Assembly (NCBI RefSeq): GCF_001704415.2
Contig: NW_017189840.1
Coordinates: 158,005-222,004 of the forward strand
DNA: 64,000 bases
Direction of reading: 5' to 3'
Origin: Capra hircus
Taxonomy: Eukaryota; Chordata; Mammalia; Artiodactyla; Bovidae
The translations under genes were made by a program, and so were the position numbers. Within the stretch, counting starts at the first letter, position 1. The number at the start of each line of letters is the position of its first letter. Under the pieces are notes generated by a model. The model did not search any database. It was not told the origin of the DNA and saw nothing but the letters and a program-made list of their open reading frames with translations. Shown one piece after another: positions 47,579 through 59,535 of this stretch.

Positions 47579-49170
47579 TGGGGGCAGGGTGGGGGACCAA
47601 ATGCACAGCATGGAATCCAGGGACACAAGTAGCTTCAAGGATGCAATGTTGAGAAGGGTGGGTGGGCGGAAGGCAGTGGGGGGTGGGCAGGTAAAGGGAT
47701 CCACAGGGAGGCTTGAGCAGCTGCCTTCACTGGTCCAGAAGGTGCCAGTGAGGCGGGGGGCAGGGGAGGCAGGGAAGAAACGGTGATAGTGTGATAGTGG
47801 AGTGAGAAGTTTCCAAGGAAAAGGGGCAGGGCTTCCACTGACTGGTTCTTGGGTGGAGGCCCCTGGGAAGCAGGTGTGCAGGGCAGGCACTTTGGAGGTG
47901 AGCCCTGCCTTTGAAGAGCATGTGGGCTTTCCTGAGGTCCTGCCCAGGCACAGCTTTCCTCTGTGCCCCAAACGCCTCTGCCCTCCTCTGCCTCATCTTT
48001 TGAGCTTCAGTGTGACCCCCTCACTCGCTTATTCATCCTTGTGTGGAGGCTGCGGCTCCCTCGGGGTTATGGAGCACGGTCAGGGGTAGATAAGGAGTCT
48101 TGGCAAATATCACAGAGTCCTCTTCCAAGATGATGTCCACCCTGCCTTTCTTGACCATCTTCTCTCTGCGGGGCCTGGAGGTGATCCCCAGGTGAGGTCG
48201 GGGGGGCAGAATGAGGGGGGACAAGGCAGGGAGTGCCTCGATAGTGGGTGTGGCTTGCCTGTGAGAGAAGAAATGCTACCCCGAGGTTGGCTGGCTCCAA
48301 TTGGTGGCTAGTGAATGATTCATTTATCAACCACTGCACCCAGGCGGCCTGCCAGGAGGGTGCCCTGTGACCCAGCGCTTTCAAAATGAATGTGTTCATT
48401 GAGTCATTCCCTTGAGTCACATTCGCAGGCACCTATTACTCGCTGAGCCTAGACTCCTCAGACCACAAAAGGCCCAGGGGAGAAGGAGGAATCCTAGGGG
48501 CACTGTTTAACCAGCAAGCCCAGTGGGCAAGGAGGTGACAGGCAGGCTGCTGGGCCACGGGCCAGAGGGAAGAGTGGTACAGTTTGGGTGTGAGCACGTG
48601 CACACCCCAGTGGACAAGGAGGGAGTGTCTGACTCTTGCGTGCGTCTGTGTGCGCACGTGTTTCAGGGAGAGGGGGCATATGCATCCTACACAGATGTGG
48701 GGAGCTGGGAGGGGTCAGGGGAGTACTGCTCTGGTCCCAGGGACAAACAGCAGTGATGGAGTGATCACGGCATGACTTGATCACCTAGATTGCTGGTCAT
48801 TTGTTATACCAGCCCAGGAGGCTGGGGGTCCCAAGCTCCTTCACAAGCATGCAAACACATGCACACTCAGAGGTAATCAGCCCAGAGGGCCTGCCCCTTG
48901 CCTTGGACAGAGGGAGCCAGGGATAAAATGTGAGGAGCAGTTCTTTCACTGGGCAGAGAGACCATAACCTTCGGGGAGCTGCCCAAGGCCTTTGCCACGA
49001 GTGACCAGTTAGCAGGGTGACTTCTCCAGGACTAGAAGGTCAGGCAAGGCCTTGGGCTTTCTCCTGAGGTAAAGGGGCCCTGGAGGCTGTTAAGCCAGGC
49101 AGGGTCACCTTAGTCTTGACCTGCAAAAAACTCACTCTGGTGGCTGCTGTCGTGGGCAATGGTAGCCACC
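47579..49170. other. Unique interval, nothing recognised
   Basis: GC-rich unique DNA, with chance open frames on both strands. No exon or clear repeat. Confidence 0.4.
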
Positions 49171-49175
49171 CCACT

Positions 49176-49560
49176 CCCACCAGAGATGTGTCCATGTTCT
49201 CATCCCGGGAACCGTGTGCATATGGTCTTATTTGGCAAAAGGATCTATGCCGATGTGCAGATGTGATTAAGGACTGCAAGTTGCTACCATCCTGGATTAG
49301 TCCATAAATGCAATGACAAATAGGGCAGAAAAAAGAGACAGACACAAGGGAAGAGGCCATGTGACAACGGAGGCAGACACCAGAATGATGCGGCTACAAG
49401 CCAAGGGACATTTGGGGCCACCGGAAGCTGGGAGACAAGGAAGGATGCTGCTACAGAGCCTCTGGAGGGAGTATGGCCCTGTTGACACCTTGATTTAAAG
49501 TTCTAATGTTTTAAGTCACCTACTTTGCTGGTCATTTATTATAGCAGTGCCAGGAAACCA
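49176..49560 (+). mobile_element. Old ERVL/MaLR-like LTR
   Basis: 'catatggtcttatttggcaa', 'gcagatgtgattaaggact', 'ccatgtgacaacggaggcag', 'ggccctgttgacaccttgat'. Noncoding. Confidence 0.6.
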
Positions 49561-50085
49561 AGCCAGCTGGTGTAGAGAGAACCAGGTGGGGGAAACTGAC
49601 TAGGGAGGGGCTAAAGAAGATAAAGGTTGGCCTTAAGGTGACTTTTTCCTCTCAACCTTCCAAACTCTCTCAAATGATAGGAACTGTCTGGCTGTATCAG
49701 AATGACCAGAGTGCACTGTCTATCAGTAGCTTAGGGGTCCCTTTGGGGTTGTACATCCCTAATGCCTGATGCAGAATTTCCTACTTGTGGAAGACACGAA
49801 GTGTGGGATTGCACTGGGAGCTGGATATTCAATTAACACTCATTGAGCAAACATTTCTTAAGCTCCTCCCTTGCTGCCAGTCTGGAAAGGAAAGCTGCAA
49901 GCAGGTCCCCCAGGGATGCTGGGCCCCTGGAAAAGCCTGACACAAACAGCCCTACTAACTGTCCTCATTTTGTGCACACCGCTTCCTTCAGGGTTCACCT
50001 GTAGGTCTGGGAAACTCTGGCAAAGCCGGACTTGGGTTTTAGGAACACTGAGATTGAACCCCATGTCTTGTCCGGTTGGAAGACA
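49561..50085. other. Upstream flank of CCNQ, nothing recognised
   Basis: Unique DNA leading into the CCNQ CpG island, with a possible ancient repeat scrap around 49830-49880. Confidence 0.4.
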
Positions 50086-50089
50086 CTAT

Positions 50090-50960
50090 TGTGAGCTCTG
50101 GTAAGCGCCGCCTCGGCCCCACGCTGGGCCACCAGCCCGGAGCGACACCGTAGGGTCTTGTCGCTCAGGCGTTAGGGGGGTTGTTTTTGCGCCCTGGCCC
50201 TAGGACTGTAGTAACCTCCCTGCGCGTTGGAGGAGTAGCCTCCCGGCTTCCCGGAGGCCGCCTGTGGGCTCCCAGGGGCGGAGTGTGAGTCTCCGGGGGC
50301 GGGACCTACGCCTCCTGAGGCGGCGCGGGATGACTTCCGGAGTCCAGGCTGAGGGGCGGGGAGCGCGACAGTCGCCTGACAGACGCCTGACAGGGCGGCC
50401 CTGTGCGCTTGCGCTTGATCTGGCGCCTGCGCAGTCGGCCGGGCTCGCCTTCAGCACCCTCACCCGGGGGGGTAGGGAGGGCCGGCCCAGGCAGGGCGGG
50501 GCGGCACCTCGGCTCCCGCGGCGAGGACACCCCGGGAGCAAGGCGCCACGCGTCTGGGCGCCTCTCCTTCCGGTGAGGGGCTCTGGGTCTGTGGGGCGGG
50601 GCCTAATGGAGGCCAGTGGCCCCGGGACCTGCGGAGGAGGGGCTGAGACCCGGGGCTCGGAGGGGCGGCTGGCACCTGAGTCGAGGGTACACTTCCGAGT
50701 GACAAGGTTCATCATGGAGGCAGGTAACCGCGCCAGGAAGAGGGCGGGACGTGGTGGCCGGAGCCGCAGTGCTGCCCTTGCGTCCAGCCGGCCCCCAGTC
50801 TGTCACGGGAGCCGCGAGCAGGCGGGCAGGGGCTACTGGAGTAGGGGACCCGCTTCCCAGAGGAGGGGGACCTGCCAGACGCGAAGCTGGCGTGGCTTAA
50901 TGGAAGGCAGAGACTGGGCCCTAGCTGAGGCTCGGCCTGTGGGTTCTGGCCTCAGCCTTG
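50090..50960 (+). promoter_or_regulatory. CCNQ: CpG-island promoter of CCNQ
   Basis: Dense CpG sequence spanning the presumed 5'UTR, exon 1 and the start of intron 1. It has no TATA box. It contains GC boxes (GGGGCGGGG at about 50354 and 50595) and GCGCTTGCGC / GCGCCTGCGC motifs at about 50405-50432 that resemble NRF1 sites. It is typical of a broadly expressed housekeeping promoter. The exact transcription start cannot be read from the sequence. Confidence 0.85.
50606..50723 (+). CDS. CCNQ: CCNQ exon 1 (coding part)
   Basis: Residues 1-39 plus one base. The donor GTAACC begins at 50724. The leader (MEASGPG...) diverges from human as expected, and the conserved VHFRV-RFIMEAG follows. Confidence 0.93.
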
Positions 50961-53900
50961 ACGCCACGCCCTGCCTCCTGGGCTTTTGGCCATTTCACGA
51001 CTGGCGCCTAGGCCTCAGGAGAAGATGTGGCAAGGGACTGGCCATAGCTTAGAAGGTGCCTTCCGACACACCTGTCTCCCAGCATAAGGGGACGCCCGCA
51101 CTTGGTCATATGGAACCTTCTGGAACATGCCATTGGTGGCGCTCCTGACAGGTCCCGTCATAGCGAGGACCCAAGGCGCACCCCCTGTTCTGAACCCTGA
51201 CATGGCGTCCCCTGTGCTGTTGGGCGCCCCTGCTCCCAAGGCTGAGGCTAGGAAGCCAGTTGTATTTCCGTGCAAACATTGTTTCTCTGTCAAAAATGCT
51301 AGGTTGCTTCCGATCTTGGTTACTTTGTGTACACCCTGCAGAAGAGGGGTTTGAGTGTTTCCAACCCTGTCGCCGCGTCCATGTTGAGCACCCCTATTCC
51401 CAACAGGCGAGGAAGCCAGTTGTATTTCCATAGAAACGTTGTTTCTCTGTCAAAAATGCTACATTGTTTCCAATCTTTGTTACTTTATGTACACTCCGGG
51501 AAGAGTGGTTTGAGTGAGTCTGCTTTCAAGTCAGCATAAACAGACTCTGGAGAAATAGTTTAGGACCATTAATCCCAGTGGTGTGTACATTTAATTTTCA
51601 AAACGTTTTGAAAAGTGTATAAAGAAGGATGGCAGTGGCCCCTCATATATGCCACACATATGCTTGGAAGGTCCGTGTAAACCAGGAAAACATGCTACCC
51701 TTTGAGGCTCACATGTAGCAATTCCACCTCATCTGACATCTCTGAGAATGATGGGTCCCATGTAGGAACTGTCTACATAGAACTTCACTGTCTAAAGTCA
51801 AGTTTAAACCTTGACATGCTTAGGTTTTACTAAGTGCTGAATGTTGAAAGCTAATGCTAAAATGTTTGCATATGTCCTTCCTCTCATGTTTTGCATATGC
51901 CCTTGCTCTCTCTGTGAGGCTGAATACTGGTCCAGAGATTGCCCCATCCTAATCCCCAGAACTTGGGGCTGTTAACCTCATGTAGTGAAAGAGATTTTGC
52001 AGGTGGGATTAAGCATCTTGATGTCAGGGAACTGTCTTAGATGATCTGCTGCACCTGATATAATCACACCCATCCTTAGATATAGAGGCAGGAGAAGTAG
52101 ACGGCAGAGGAAAAGGCCATGTGATGATGGAAGCACAGTTAGAAGATGCTGCACTGCTGGCTTTGAAGCTGGAGGAAGAGGCCACGAGCCAAAGATTGCA
52201 GGCACCTCTAGAAACTGGAAAGGGCAAGGAAATGGATTCTCCCCTGGAACCTCCAGAAGGAACCGGCCCTGTAAGAGAAAAAACGTGTTGTTTTTAGCCA
52301 ATTTGTTTATGGTATTTTGTTCCAGCAGCTCAAGGGAACTAATACATCTTTTTAGGTAGAGAATGTTGAGCACAGTTTTAATGATTATTGGTTGTTCTCC
52401 ATCTTCCTTCAGTCTGTGGGGTGTCAAGTTAACCTTCCCTTGTTAACCCTGGTCATTGTGAATTTGTTTTAGTTCTGTGACCCAGTGCAGTGATTTCATT
52501 AGTAGCTTTCTGAAGGATTTAGGGCTTTTAAGGCCTAAATCAAACTATCATGCTCCAGTTTTTGAGTTCTTTCTGTTCCCTTTTCAGTATCTTGCTCTTC
52601 TTTCCTCAAGCCTGGCTGTGGTCATTGATGTTGCTTTTCTCCTGCTCGGCCTGTGGTTGCGTTTAGCAGTCACCCTGCTTCCTTTGCTTGCCTTTTCTGA
52701 CCCTGTGGACTAGTACCCTAGTGCATCAGGACCTGCGGCATCTGTGTGGCACTCAGAGGCCTTTTTTTCTCTTGTCACCTTGGCAGGGTTTTGGTTACAA
52801 GCTGCAGAGGTGGGAGTGACCTCTAGTTAAATACTTCCTCACGTGGAAACAGACACACAGCTGATGCTTTTGAGATGTGCAGAAAGGGATATGCCAGGCA
52901 CAGATTGGGGAGAAGTTTGAAGCCTTGGGGGCTTGGGAGACATGAGGAACCTGCAGAGCTATGAAGGGAAGGCCGCACTTGAGTGTGACCTCCAGGGGCT
53001 CATTAGCCTGTCAGAGTCTGACAAGCCTGCCTCTTAATTCCTCAGGTCAAGGACCCCGTGGAAGGGTCGGCAGCCCCTGTCAGCTGGGCCCTGGGCTCTT
53101 GGTGCTGTCTGAGCAGGCGTGTGTACCCTCAGTGCCCAACTCATTGGCGCACCTCACACTTCACAGGGGGTGAGCTCTTGATGAAGCTCTCCCGTGTGTG
53201 TTTTCTCTTGGTAGGTGTCAAGCTAGGGATGCGGTCCATCCCCATCGCCACCGCCTGTACCATTTACCATAAATTCTTCTGCGAGATCAACCTGGATGCC
53301 TACGACCCCTACTTGGTGGCCATGTCTTCCCTTTACTTGGCCGGCAAAGTGGAGGAACAGCATCTGCGCACGCGTGACATCATCAATGTTTCCAACAGGT
53401 AGCAGCTTCCAGTGTCTCCCAGATGCCAGCAGTCAAACTCAGAAGGAGGCACCTGGGTGGCCTTGAACTGGGGCCAGGAGCTCCAGCAGCAGAGGCAGAA
53501 GTGAGCGCAGTGTCAGAAGTCCAGGGACACCTGTGCAACAGCAACTGGGGCCAGATTTGGGGGAAACCTCAGAGGCCTGATGGCATGCAGAGAAGGGTGG
53601 AAAGAGGCTGTTACAGGTTAGAGCAGAGGGAGCTTGCAGAGGGGCACCAAAGAAGATTCTCAAGGTGTCTTGGACAGGACAGATCAAAGCAGTTGGGTTC
53701 TGGGGCCGTTGTCCTATTTAGATGGTGTGGAAACTGAGTCAGAGTAGCCCAGGAGTGTTTCTCGCAGCCCTGGGCCTGAGTAGCCATGTTTCTGTTGGGG
53801 AAGAACGTGGGGTCCAGCGAGCTGGATGGGCTGTGCCAAGGCCCAGCGGGTCTGGGAGAAAGCAGTTTCTGGAAAGTTACTGACTAGCAGTGCGTCATAG

Positions 53901-56900
53901 CCCTTCTAGGAACTCTGTAATCATTAAGGAAGAAAGCTATTTTGTGCTGCTTCTCTTTTAATAAACAGTTAATGGAAAAGCACTCCCCACCCCATAAACA
54001 TGACAGGTTCGCGATGTACTGAGAATGACTAGGAGATAAAACCAGAGAGGGCACTGCAGGGGGCCAGCCAGAGTCCACTTGTAATTGCCAGGGCCCAGCA
54101 GGGAGTGCGGGTGGGCACGAGGGGAAGTTGTAGGGCTCACTAATTGAATGTGGGCCCCCAGGTGGGTTCTGTGGGGAGCTCAGAAGACGAGAGGGGAGCT
54201 GAGAATGATGACTCAGTGGCTGAGAGTTCTGATCACTCGAGTGTAAATCCTGTTCCTGTACATCTTAGTGATCTTGCATAGGTGGGAGTCTTGTAGACAG
54301 ATAAGGTGTACACAAGGACAGAAAGATCTGGAGTGAAAGAAAGACAATCTGGGAAATAGCCGAATACTTTTATGTTTCTGAGTGTGTATCATCCCTGTGT
54401 TTAAATACCTTCCCTGGGCCCAGACTGAATGCCGTGGGCATTGCCACCCCCGGGTACAAAGAGCCCATGTCTTGCTGAGTGCCATGGCACAGCCACTGGG
54501 GCTAACACTGGAGGCAGCTTCTTTCCTTCCTGGTTCCTGTTTTTATCCCCTATGTAGACAAGTAGGTGGACACTATGCTGGTCGATGACAGAGGAGCTCT
54601 GGTGTGTGTATCTGGACACTCCATGACAGGGCTCCTGGGGGCACCCCCTTCTATTGCCAGCCATGTTGTTTCTCTGTTCAGGTACTTCCACCCGGGCAGT
54701 GACCCCTTGGAGCTGGACTCGCGCTTCTGGGAGATCCGGGACAGCATCGTACAGTGCGAACTGCTCGTGCTGCGGGTCCTGCGTTTTCAGGTCTCCTTCC
54801 AGCACCCGCACAAGGTACATGTGGTGGGGGTTGGTAGAAGGGCAGCAGTCACTTATGGTTCCCAGCAGCATGAAAGTCTTTGCTCTTTATCTGGAAAGTG
54901 CAGTCACTTGAGCCTGGAGCCACACAGGGCCCCGAGGAGGCACAGTGACGCTCGGGTGGCCTGTCTCATCCTCACTCCCAGGGTTCTCAGGCAGCTCTGA
55001 TTTCAGCTTCTGCCTTTCTGCCCACTCAGCTGTGGCTGAAAGCTGGGATCCATGTGCCCTCTGAAGCCTGTACCTATCCCTAGACCCATACAAGTTGTGT
55101 GTTCACTGACCCACAAAAGCAGAGGCAAGGCCGGTTTCATGACCTGCTGGAGTCTCTGTTCCTGGGAGTTGCTACTCCGCCTCACAGCTCACACGCAGCT
55201 CATCTGTGCAGAAAAACCCTGAGAAAAGCTGGGTCACTGACTTCACTGCTAGGAACACATTCCTCCCAACAGCAGAGCTATCACAGAAAGTAGCCCTGCA
55301 GCAGACTCATTTGGGGCCCTGAGGCCTCATGTGGGCAATTGGTGGGTGGACTGCAGAGAGAAGGGGGAGGTGCTGTGATGTGGGCCTCTGCACTGTGATT
55401 TTGTCTCTTTCCCATTGGAATTTTTGTCGAGTGAGTTGTAGATTTAGAAGGAGTCAGAAGAAATAGCCCAGCCTCCCCAAATGGCATTTTGCAAAACTCG
55501 AATAAATAGAAGATAACAGTCAGGGTGTGGGCACTGATACAACACCCCTGCCCAAGTTCTGGGTGTTGCTTGCTTGTCATGTGTACTGGTGGCCACTGCC
55601 TTGGTTAACGTATGAAAGAACAACTTGGTCACCATGGAGGCCTTCCTGTTTCCCCTGTTACCATCTCTTCCCCCCACCACCTCCCTAATCCCAGAACCCA
55701 TGGTGGAGATGCTCAGCAGTCGTGGTTTGTGTTGGTGCACAGTGCAGGGCTCCCCTCCCCATGGGCTCAAGGAGAGCATGTGTTCAGGTAGAACAGGAGC
55801 TGACAGTCAAGCTGGAGGGTGTTCAGAGACTAGAGCTCCCCTGATGTCCTGTCTCTGGCTGGCCCGTGGGGGCTGTGGTCTGTTCTGCAGATCAGGCTGC
55901 TGTTTCTGGAGCTTTATGTTTGAGCTGGGCCAAGGGGAGGAGCAGAATAATTGCTGATGGTGTCTGGAGCAGGGCCATGTTGACAGAGAGGCCCAGGCAG
56001 TTTTCAGGAGCTGGGTTCAGAGGACAAGAGTGGGCAAACTGGTGGGGACCTGGGGCAAGGGTCGCTGGAGGTGGACACAGGGAGATGGCATCTGATCTGT
56101 GATGTATACACACCATGGCAGTTTAGGAGAGAGAGGCTGGCAGGAGGAGGGCCTGCAGACTCCCGGTTAAGGAGGCAGGTGATGGTGGGGGGCGGCTGAC
56201 TGGTATGTCTTTACAGTACCTGCTCCACTACCTGGTCTCGCTCAAGAACTGGCTGAACCGTTACAGCTGGCAGCGGACCCCTGTCTCCGTTACCGCCTGG
56301 GCTTTGCTACAGGACAGCTACCACGGGGGGCTATGCCTCCGCTTCCGGGCTCAGCACATAGCCGTGGCAGTAATCCACCTGGCCCTACAAGCCTATGGGG
56401 TTGAAGTGCCTGCTGAGGCCGAGGCCGAGAAGCCATGGTGGCAGGTGAGGTGACTGCACTGGTGTGTGTCTCCCCCCCCGCCCCCCGCCTTTTCCCTCCC
56501 TGAGGACCTTCAGCAGTCCCCACACCAGGTGTCAAATGTCTTTGTAGTAATTACCTGCAAAGAAAGATGCAGGCTACTGGGGAACCCTGAAGCTTGAAAG
56601 TAATCCTGTCACCATAGCCTAAGCTGGGCTCTTCCCCCTTGATATTGTGGATGTTTGGGGGGTCACGCTGGGCACTGTTGGGTGCAGGGTGGCATCACCA
56701 GCCTCCACCCACTGGATGCCGTGACAACCCAAGCGGTGTCCAGACATTGCCAAGTGTCTCAGGGTGGGGAGGGGTCATCCCTAGTTGAGAACTACTGAGC
56801 TCAAGCAAGCACTTTTATTGCATTGAGTGGGAGCTTGCTGTAGGTGAGACATCAGTAAGTCTGGCATCACGTTCGAAGTATCAGGGGTGCCCTAAAATGA

Positions 56901-59535
56901 CAGTGGCTGGTAGGTAGGTAGATAGGCGATAGATACAGAGATTGGATCAGTGATGAGTGGATGGCTGGGTGGATGGATGTTAGAATGGGAATGTCGACGG
57001 ATGATGGATGGGTGGGTGGATGAATGGATAAACAGAGGAGACAGATGATAGCCCTCCTCCTCCTCAAGACCAGCTGGACCCAGGGAGCAGTTTATTGAGA
57101 GCTGGGTCAACTGTATCCACCAGAAAGGCTGCATGCAGTCCTAGCAGGTTTCCCTCAGTAGTCCCACCATTGCTTAAAATGGGATTTTGAGGTCATTCTT
57201 TGTTTTTCCTTTCCCATGCTTGAAATCTGCTGTTCCTTTCTTCATGAAACGAAGCTCATTGTCCCTCCTCGTCCTGGAATGAGATTCCATGTGAGCAGAC
57301 TTTGAATTGCTGAAAGACTCCCCCTCTTTGTGCACTACCCCTCCTCTGTGAACCTACAGTGGCTGCCTCCCCCTTCCTGAGCATCTCCCCGCCCCCGCCA
57401 GGCTGCCCTTCCTTGGAGATAGCAGCTTCTCTCTGTGCTTCATTGTCCTTTCCTGCCTGTCTGTCCTTCCCCCTCTCCTGAAGCCAGGGATCTTGTTTGC
57501 TTCATCAGCGGCCCCAAGCCCAGCGCCTGGGCCTGGTGGGTAGTAGGTGTGCAAGTATCGTCGAACAAAGGTGTCTGGCCCCAACCTCAGGCTGGATGTA
57601 GCCTGATGGCAGCTTGGAGGGGGGAGCGGGAAGGGTGGCTGTGTGGACAAAAGCATTGCTCTGTGCTGGACTTCTTGGGGACTTCCAGATTGTGTGACCC
57701 CCTGCGTCCCCCTTCTGTTGAATCAGGTAGTGGGCCTCTTTTCTGGGTGACACACTTCCCCTGTGTGAGCCTACTTCTCTGGGCAGCATAGCTGCACTTC
57801 CCTTGTTCTTTGCTCTCTTTGGGTGGCTCTGGGCTCCATGTGCTGGAGCTCTTGGGCCTCCTCTGGGCGTGTGAAGGCCACTTGCTTGCTGATGAGAGGT
57901 ACTTCCTGCTCACGTGCACCCAGCTGCCACCTCTGTGATGCCACTTGTCTGCTTTGGGTGGGCTTCCCACACTGCTCAAGAGACTTGACATCCCCCGTGA
58001 AGCCTGTCTGCCCTTGGGTGTGGTGGTGGCAGTGGGGCAGCTCTTGGCACCCAACTGCATTTGTCCTCTGGGTCGATGACACTCCAGCTCTAAAGCAGTA
58101 GTGAGTTGTAGCAGGACTCAGAATTTCCATCCTTTTTTAAGGCTGAGTGCCGTTCCTTGGTACAGCTGGTCTGCGTCATGTTACTCCATCCTTTGTGGAT
58201 GGACTCTTGGGTTGCTTTCAGATTTTGGCCCTGGGCTACTTTTTAATGGTCATTTCTTGGCTTGGGGTCTCCAGAAGCATTCAGGTAGTGGATCCTGACA
58301 AGCAAGCCTGTGTTTCTGAGATATTTATTTTCCACCCAGAGTGTGGGGGCAGGGGGAGGGAGGGGAATGGCTGGATCTTCCTGAACTGGATGGGGAGGGC
58401 AGGGGTTTTTCCAGGTCACTGTCTCCCACCTGAGATGACAGCCCTGATGGGTTCAAGCTTCCTTGGGTATCCATGCAGCAGGGGGAATTCAAGTCCAGCT
58501 TTTGCCCTGGCTCAGCCCCAGACCTGGAGCCCAGGCAGCAACCCCCAGGCCTGGGGGCCACAGCATCCAACCAGGGACTCCTTGTTTTGCCTTTTACTTC
58601 TGGTGTCATCAGGGGTCCTCAGGAGCACCCTTAAGCTCCATGTGTCACTGGGAGGATTCCCAGAGTTCAGAAAAGCCATTATACTCATGGTTATGGGTGT
58701 CAGGGTTAGTTCCTGGGGAAGGATGCAGGTTGAAATCAGCCAAGATAAGAGGAATGGAGGTATGGTCCAGGAGAGAGCAGGTCCAAGCTCCCAGGCAGGG
58801 CCCCTCTCATTAGGCAGGGCCTAGCAGTCCCTTCCCAGGAGCAGGGCCAGGGCCAGACCTTACTTGGAAACAGGCAGGGTAACCCCTTTCATTTGGGCCC
58901 CTGGGGACTCATCTTGCAATTTTATAAGCTCTGTGGCACAGTCAAGGGGCAGTCTGAACAATTTCCTGGTGGTACAGTGGTTAGGACTCTGCACTCTCAC
59001 TGCTGGTACCTGGGTTCGGTCTCTAGTCAGGAATTAAGATCCCTCAAGCCGAGTGTTGCCACCAAGAAAAAAAAAAAGGTGGTCTGGTCCAGGGTAGAGA
59101 ACAAATCCATGTGTTCCTCAGGGGCTGGCCTAAGGTGGGGTGTGTCCAGTCTACTTCTGGAAATGGACCCCCCCCCCCAGAAACCATGGAGCTGAGAACT
59201 CATGGGTAGGAGCCTGTGCTCTGGGCCCAGCTCTGTCACCAGCTCCCCACGTACCCAGGACAAGTCCCCTCTTCTATGTGAGCTGGATGATCACCAAAGC
59301 CTCTTCTGCCTGGAATGGTCTCCAATAGCAGAGTCCCCATGCGATCTCCACTCCCATGTACTGTGGTTCTGTGCTTAGTGGCAGGTGCCTTGTTTAACCC
59401 AGAGGGAGTCTAACCAGAGCCTGTTTTCCTTCTCCTCCTTTTTAGGTGTTTAGTGAAGACCTTACCAAGCCAACCATTGATAACATTGTGTCTGATCTCA
59501 TTCAGATTTATACCATGGACACAGAGATCCCCTAA
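50606..59535 (+). CDS. CCNQ: Cyclin Q (cyclin M, FAM58A), complete coding region in five exons
   Basis: CCNQ is the regulatory subunit that activates the kinase CDK10. The pair phosphorylates ETS2 and limits ciliogenesis. Loss in humans causes STAR syndrome. The coding exons are 50606-50723, 53215-53398, 54682-54814, 56217-56444 and 59446-59535, totalling 753 bases and 250 residues (human is 248). Every junction is GT/AG and keeps the frame. Residues 1-39 are a Gly/Glu-rich leader ending in [13 protein letters not shown]. The first cyclin fold starts around residue 26; the canonical cyclin-box segment [11 protein letters not shown] is at residues 78-88, with the Lys84 and Glu86/87 that typify transcriptional-type cyclins. 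Residues 102-145 complete the first box. Residues 146-221 carry the second helical bundle. The C-terminus is [13 protein letters not shown]. The start chosen is the one matching the human protein; the frame is open further upstream. No defect is seen. Confidence 0.97.
51193..51516 (+). repeat. Tandem duplication of about 160 bases
   Basis: Copy A is 51193-51357 and copy B is 51363-51516. Shared anchors include 'gaggaagccagttgtatttcc' (with an indel), 'gtttctctgtcaaaaatgct' (identical), 'ttactttgtgtaca/ttactttatgtaca' and 'tttgagtg' at both ends. Substitutions and small indels show it is not recent. Confidence 0.9.
51905..52348 (+). mobile_element. Old ERVL/MaLR-like LTR in CCNQ intron 1
   Basis: 'cctaatccccagaacttgg', 'gattttgcaggtgggattaag', 'gctttgaagctggaggaagag', 'ggattctcccctggaacctc', 'caagggaactaatac'. 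This is the same broad family as the copies at 49176 and 61640. Noncoding. Confidence 0.65.
53215..53398 (+). CDS. CCNQ: CCNQ exon 2
   Basis: Completes codon 40 and encodes residues 41-100 plus two bases of Arg101. It carries the core of the first cyclin box ([17 protein letters not shown] and [11 protein letters not shown]). Donor GTAGCA at 53399. Confidence 0.97.
53399..54681 (+). other. CCNQ: CCNQ intron 2
   Basis: About 1.3 kb of unique DNA with no clear repeats. Acceptor TTTCTCTGTTCAG ends at 54681. Confidence 0.9.
54682..54814 (+). CDS. CCNQ: CCNQ exon 3
   Basis: Last base of codon 101, then residues 102-145 (YFHPGS... to [10 protein letters not shown]). Donor GTACAT at 54815. Confidence 0.97.
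54815..56216 (+). other. CCNQ: CCNQ intron 3
   Basis: About 1.4 kb, unique, no clear repeats. Acceptor GTCTTTACAG ends at 56216. Confidence 0.9.
56217..56444 (+). CDS. CCNQ: CCNQ exon 4
   Basis: Residues 146-221 ([16 protein letters not shown]... to AEKPWWQ), the C-terminal helical part. Phase 0 at both ends. Donor GTGAGG at 56445. Confidence 0.97.
56905..57036. repeat. Degenerate (GGAT/GGTA)n microsatellite
   Basis: Imperfect tetranucleotide repeats GGTA, GATA and GGAT with interruptions. Confidence 0.85.
57330..57572 (-). mobile_element. L2 LINE 3' end fragment
   Basis: The segment 57480-57570 (antisense-type 'gaagccagggatcttgtttg', 'cccagcgcctgggcctgg', 'gtagtaggtgtgcaagtatc') matches an L2 3' end. 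Confidence 0.55.
58120..58320 (-). mobile_element. Old L1 3' fragment
   Basis: 'aaggctgagtgccgttcct', 'ccatcctttgtggatggac', 'cttgggttgctttcagattt' follow the antisense L1 3' region. Diverged. Confidence 0.5.
58956..59078 (+). mobile_element. CHR-type tRNA-derived SINE in CCNQ intron 4
   Basis: 'aatttcctggtggtacagtg', 'gttaggactctgcactctc', 'ttaagatccctcaagccg', then a poly-A tail at 59066-59077. Confidence 0.87.
59446..59535 (+). CDS. CCNQ: CCNQ exon 5 (coding part, with stop)
   Basis: Residues 222-250 and the stop TAA at 59533-59535. It encodes [20 protein letters not shown] and IYTMDTEIP, almost identical to the human C-terminus. Confidence 0.97.
   Translation: MFSEDLTKPTIDNIVSDLIQIYTMDTEIP

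Larger units (their letters stand above)
50724..53214 (+). other. CCNQ: CCNQ intron 1
   Basis: About 2.5 kb. It contains the end of the CpG island, a tandem duplication at 51193-51516, an old LTR at 51905-52348 and otherwise unique DNA. The acceptor is TTTTCTCTTGGTAG, ending at 53214. Confidence 0.9.
56445..59445 (+). other. CCNQ: CCNQ intron 4
   Basis: About 3.0 kb. It contains a C/G-rich low-complexity patch (56471-56490), a degenerate (GGAT/GGTA)n run (about 56905-57036), an antisense L2 (about 57330-57572), an antisense L1 scrap (about 58120-58320) and a CHR SINE (58956-59078). Acceptor TCCTTTTTAG ends at 59445. Confidence 0.9.

Noticed and set aside
53423..53737. Open frame continuing past CCNQ exon 2
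   Set aside because: Intronic; it is in another frame and lacks similarity. The CCNQ donor at 53399 is supported by exact continuation in exon 3.
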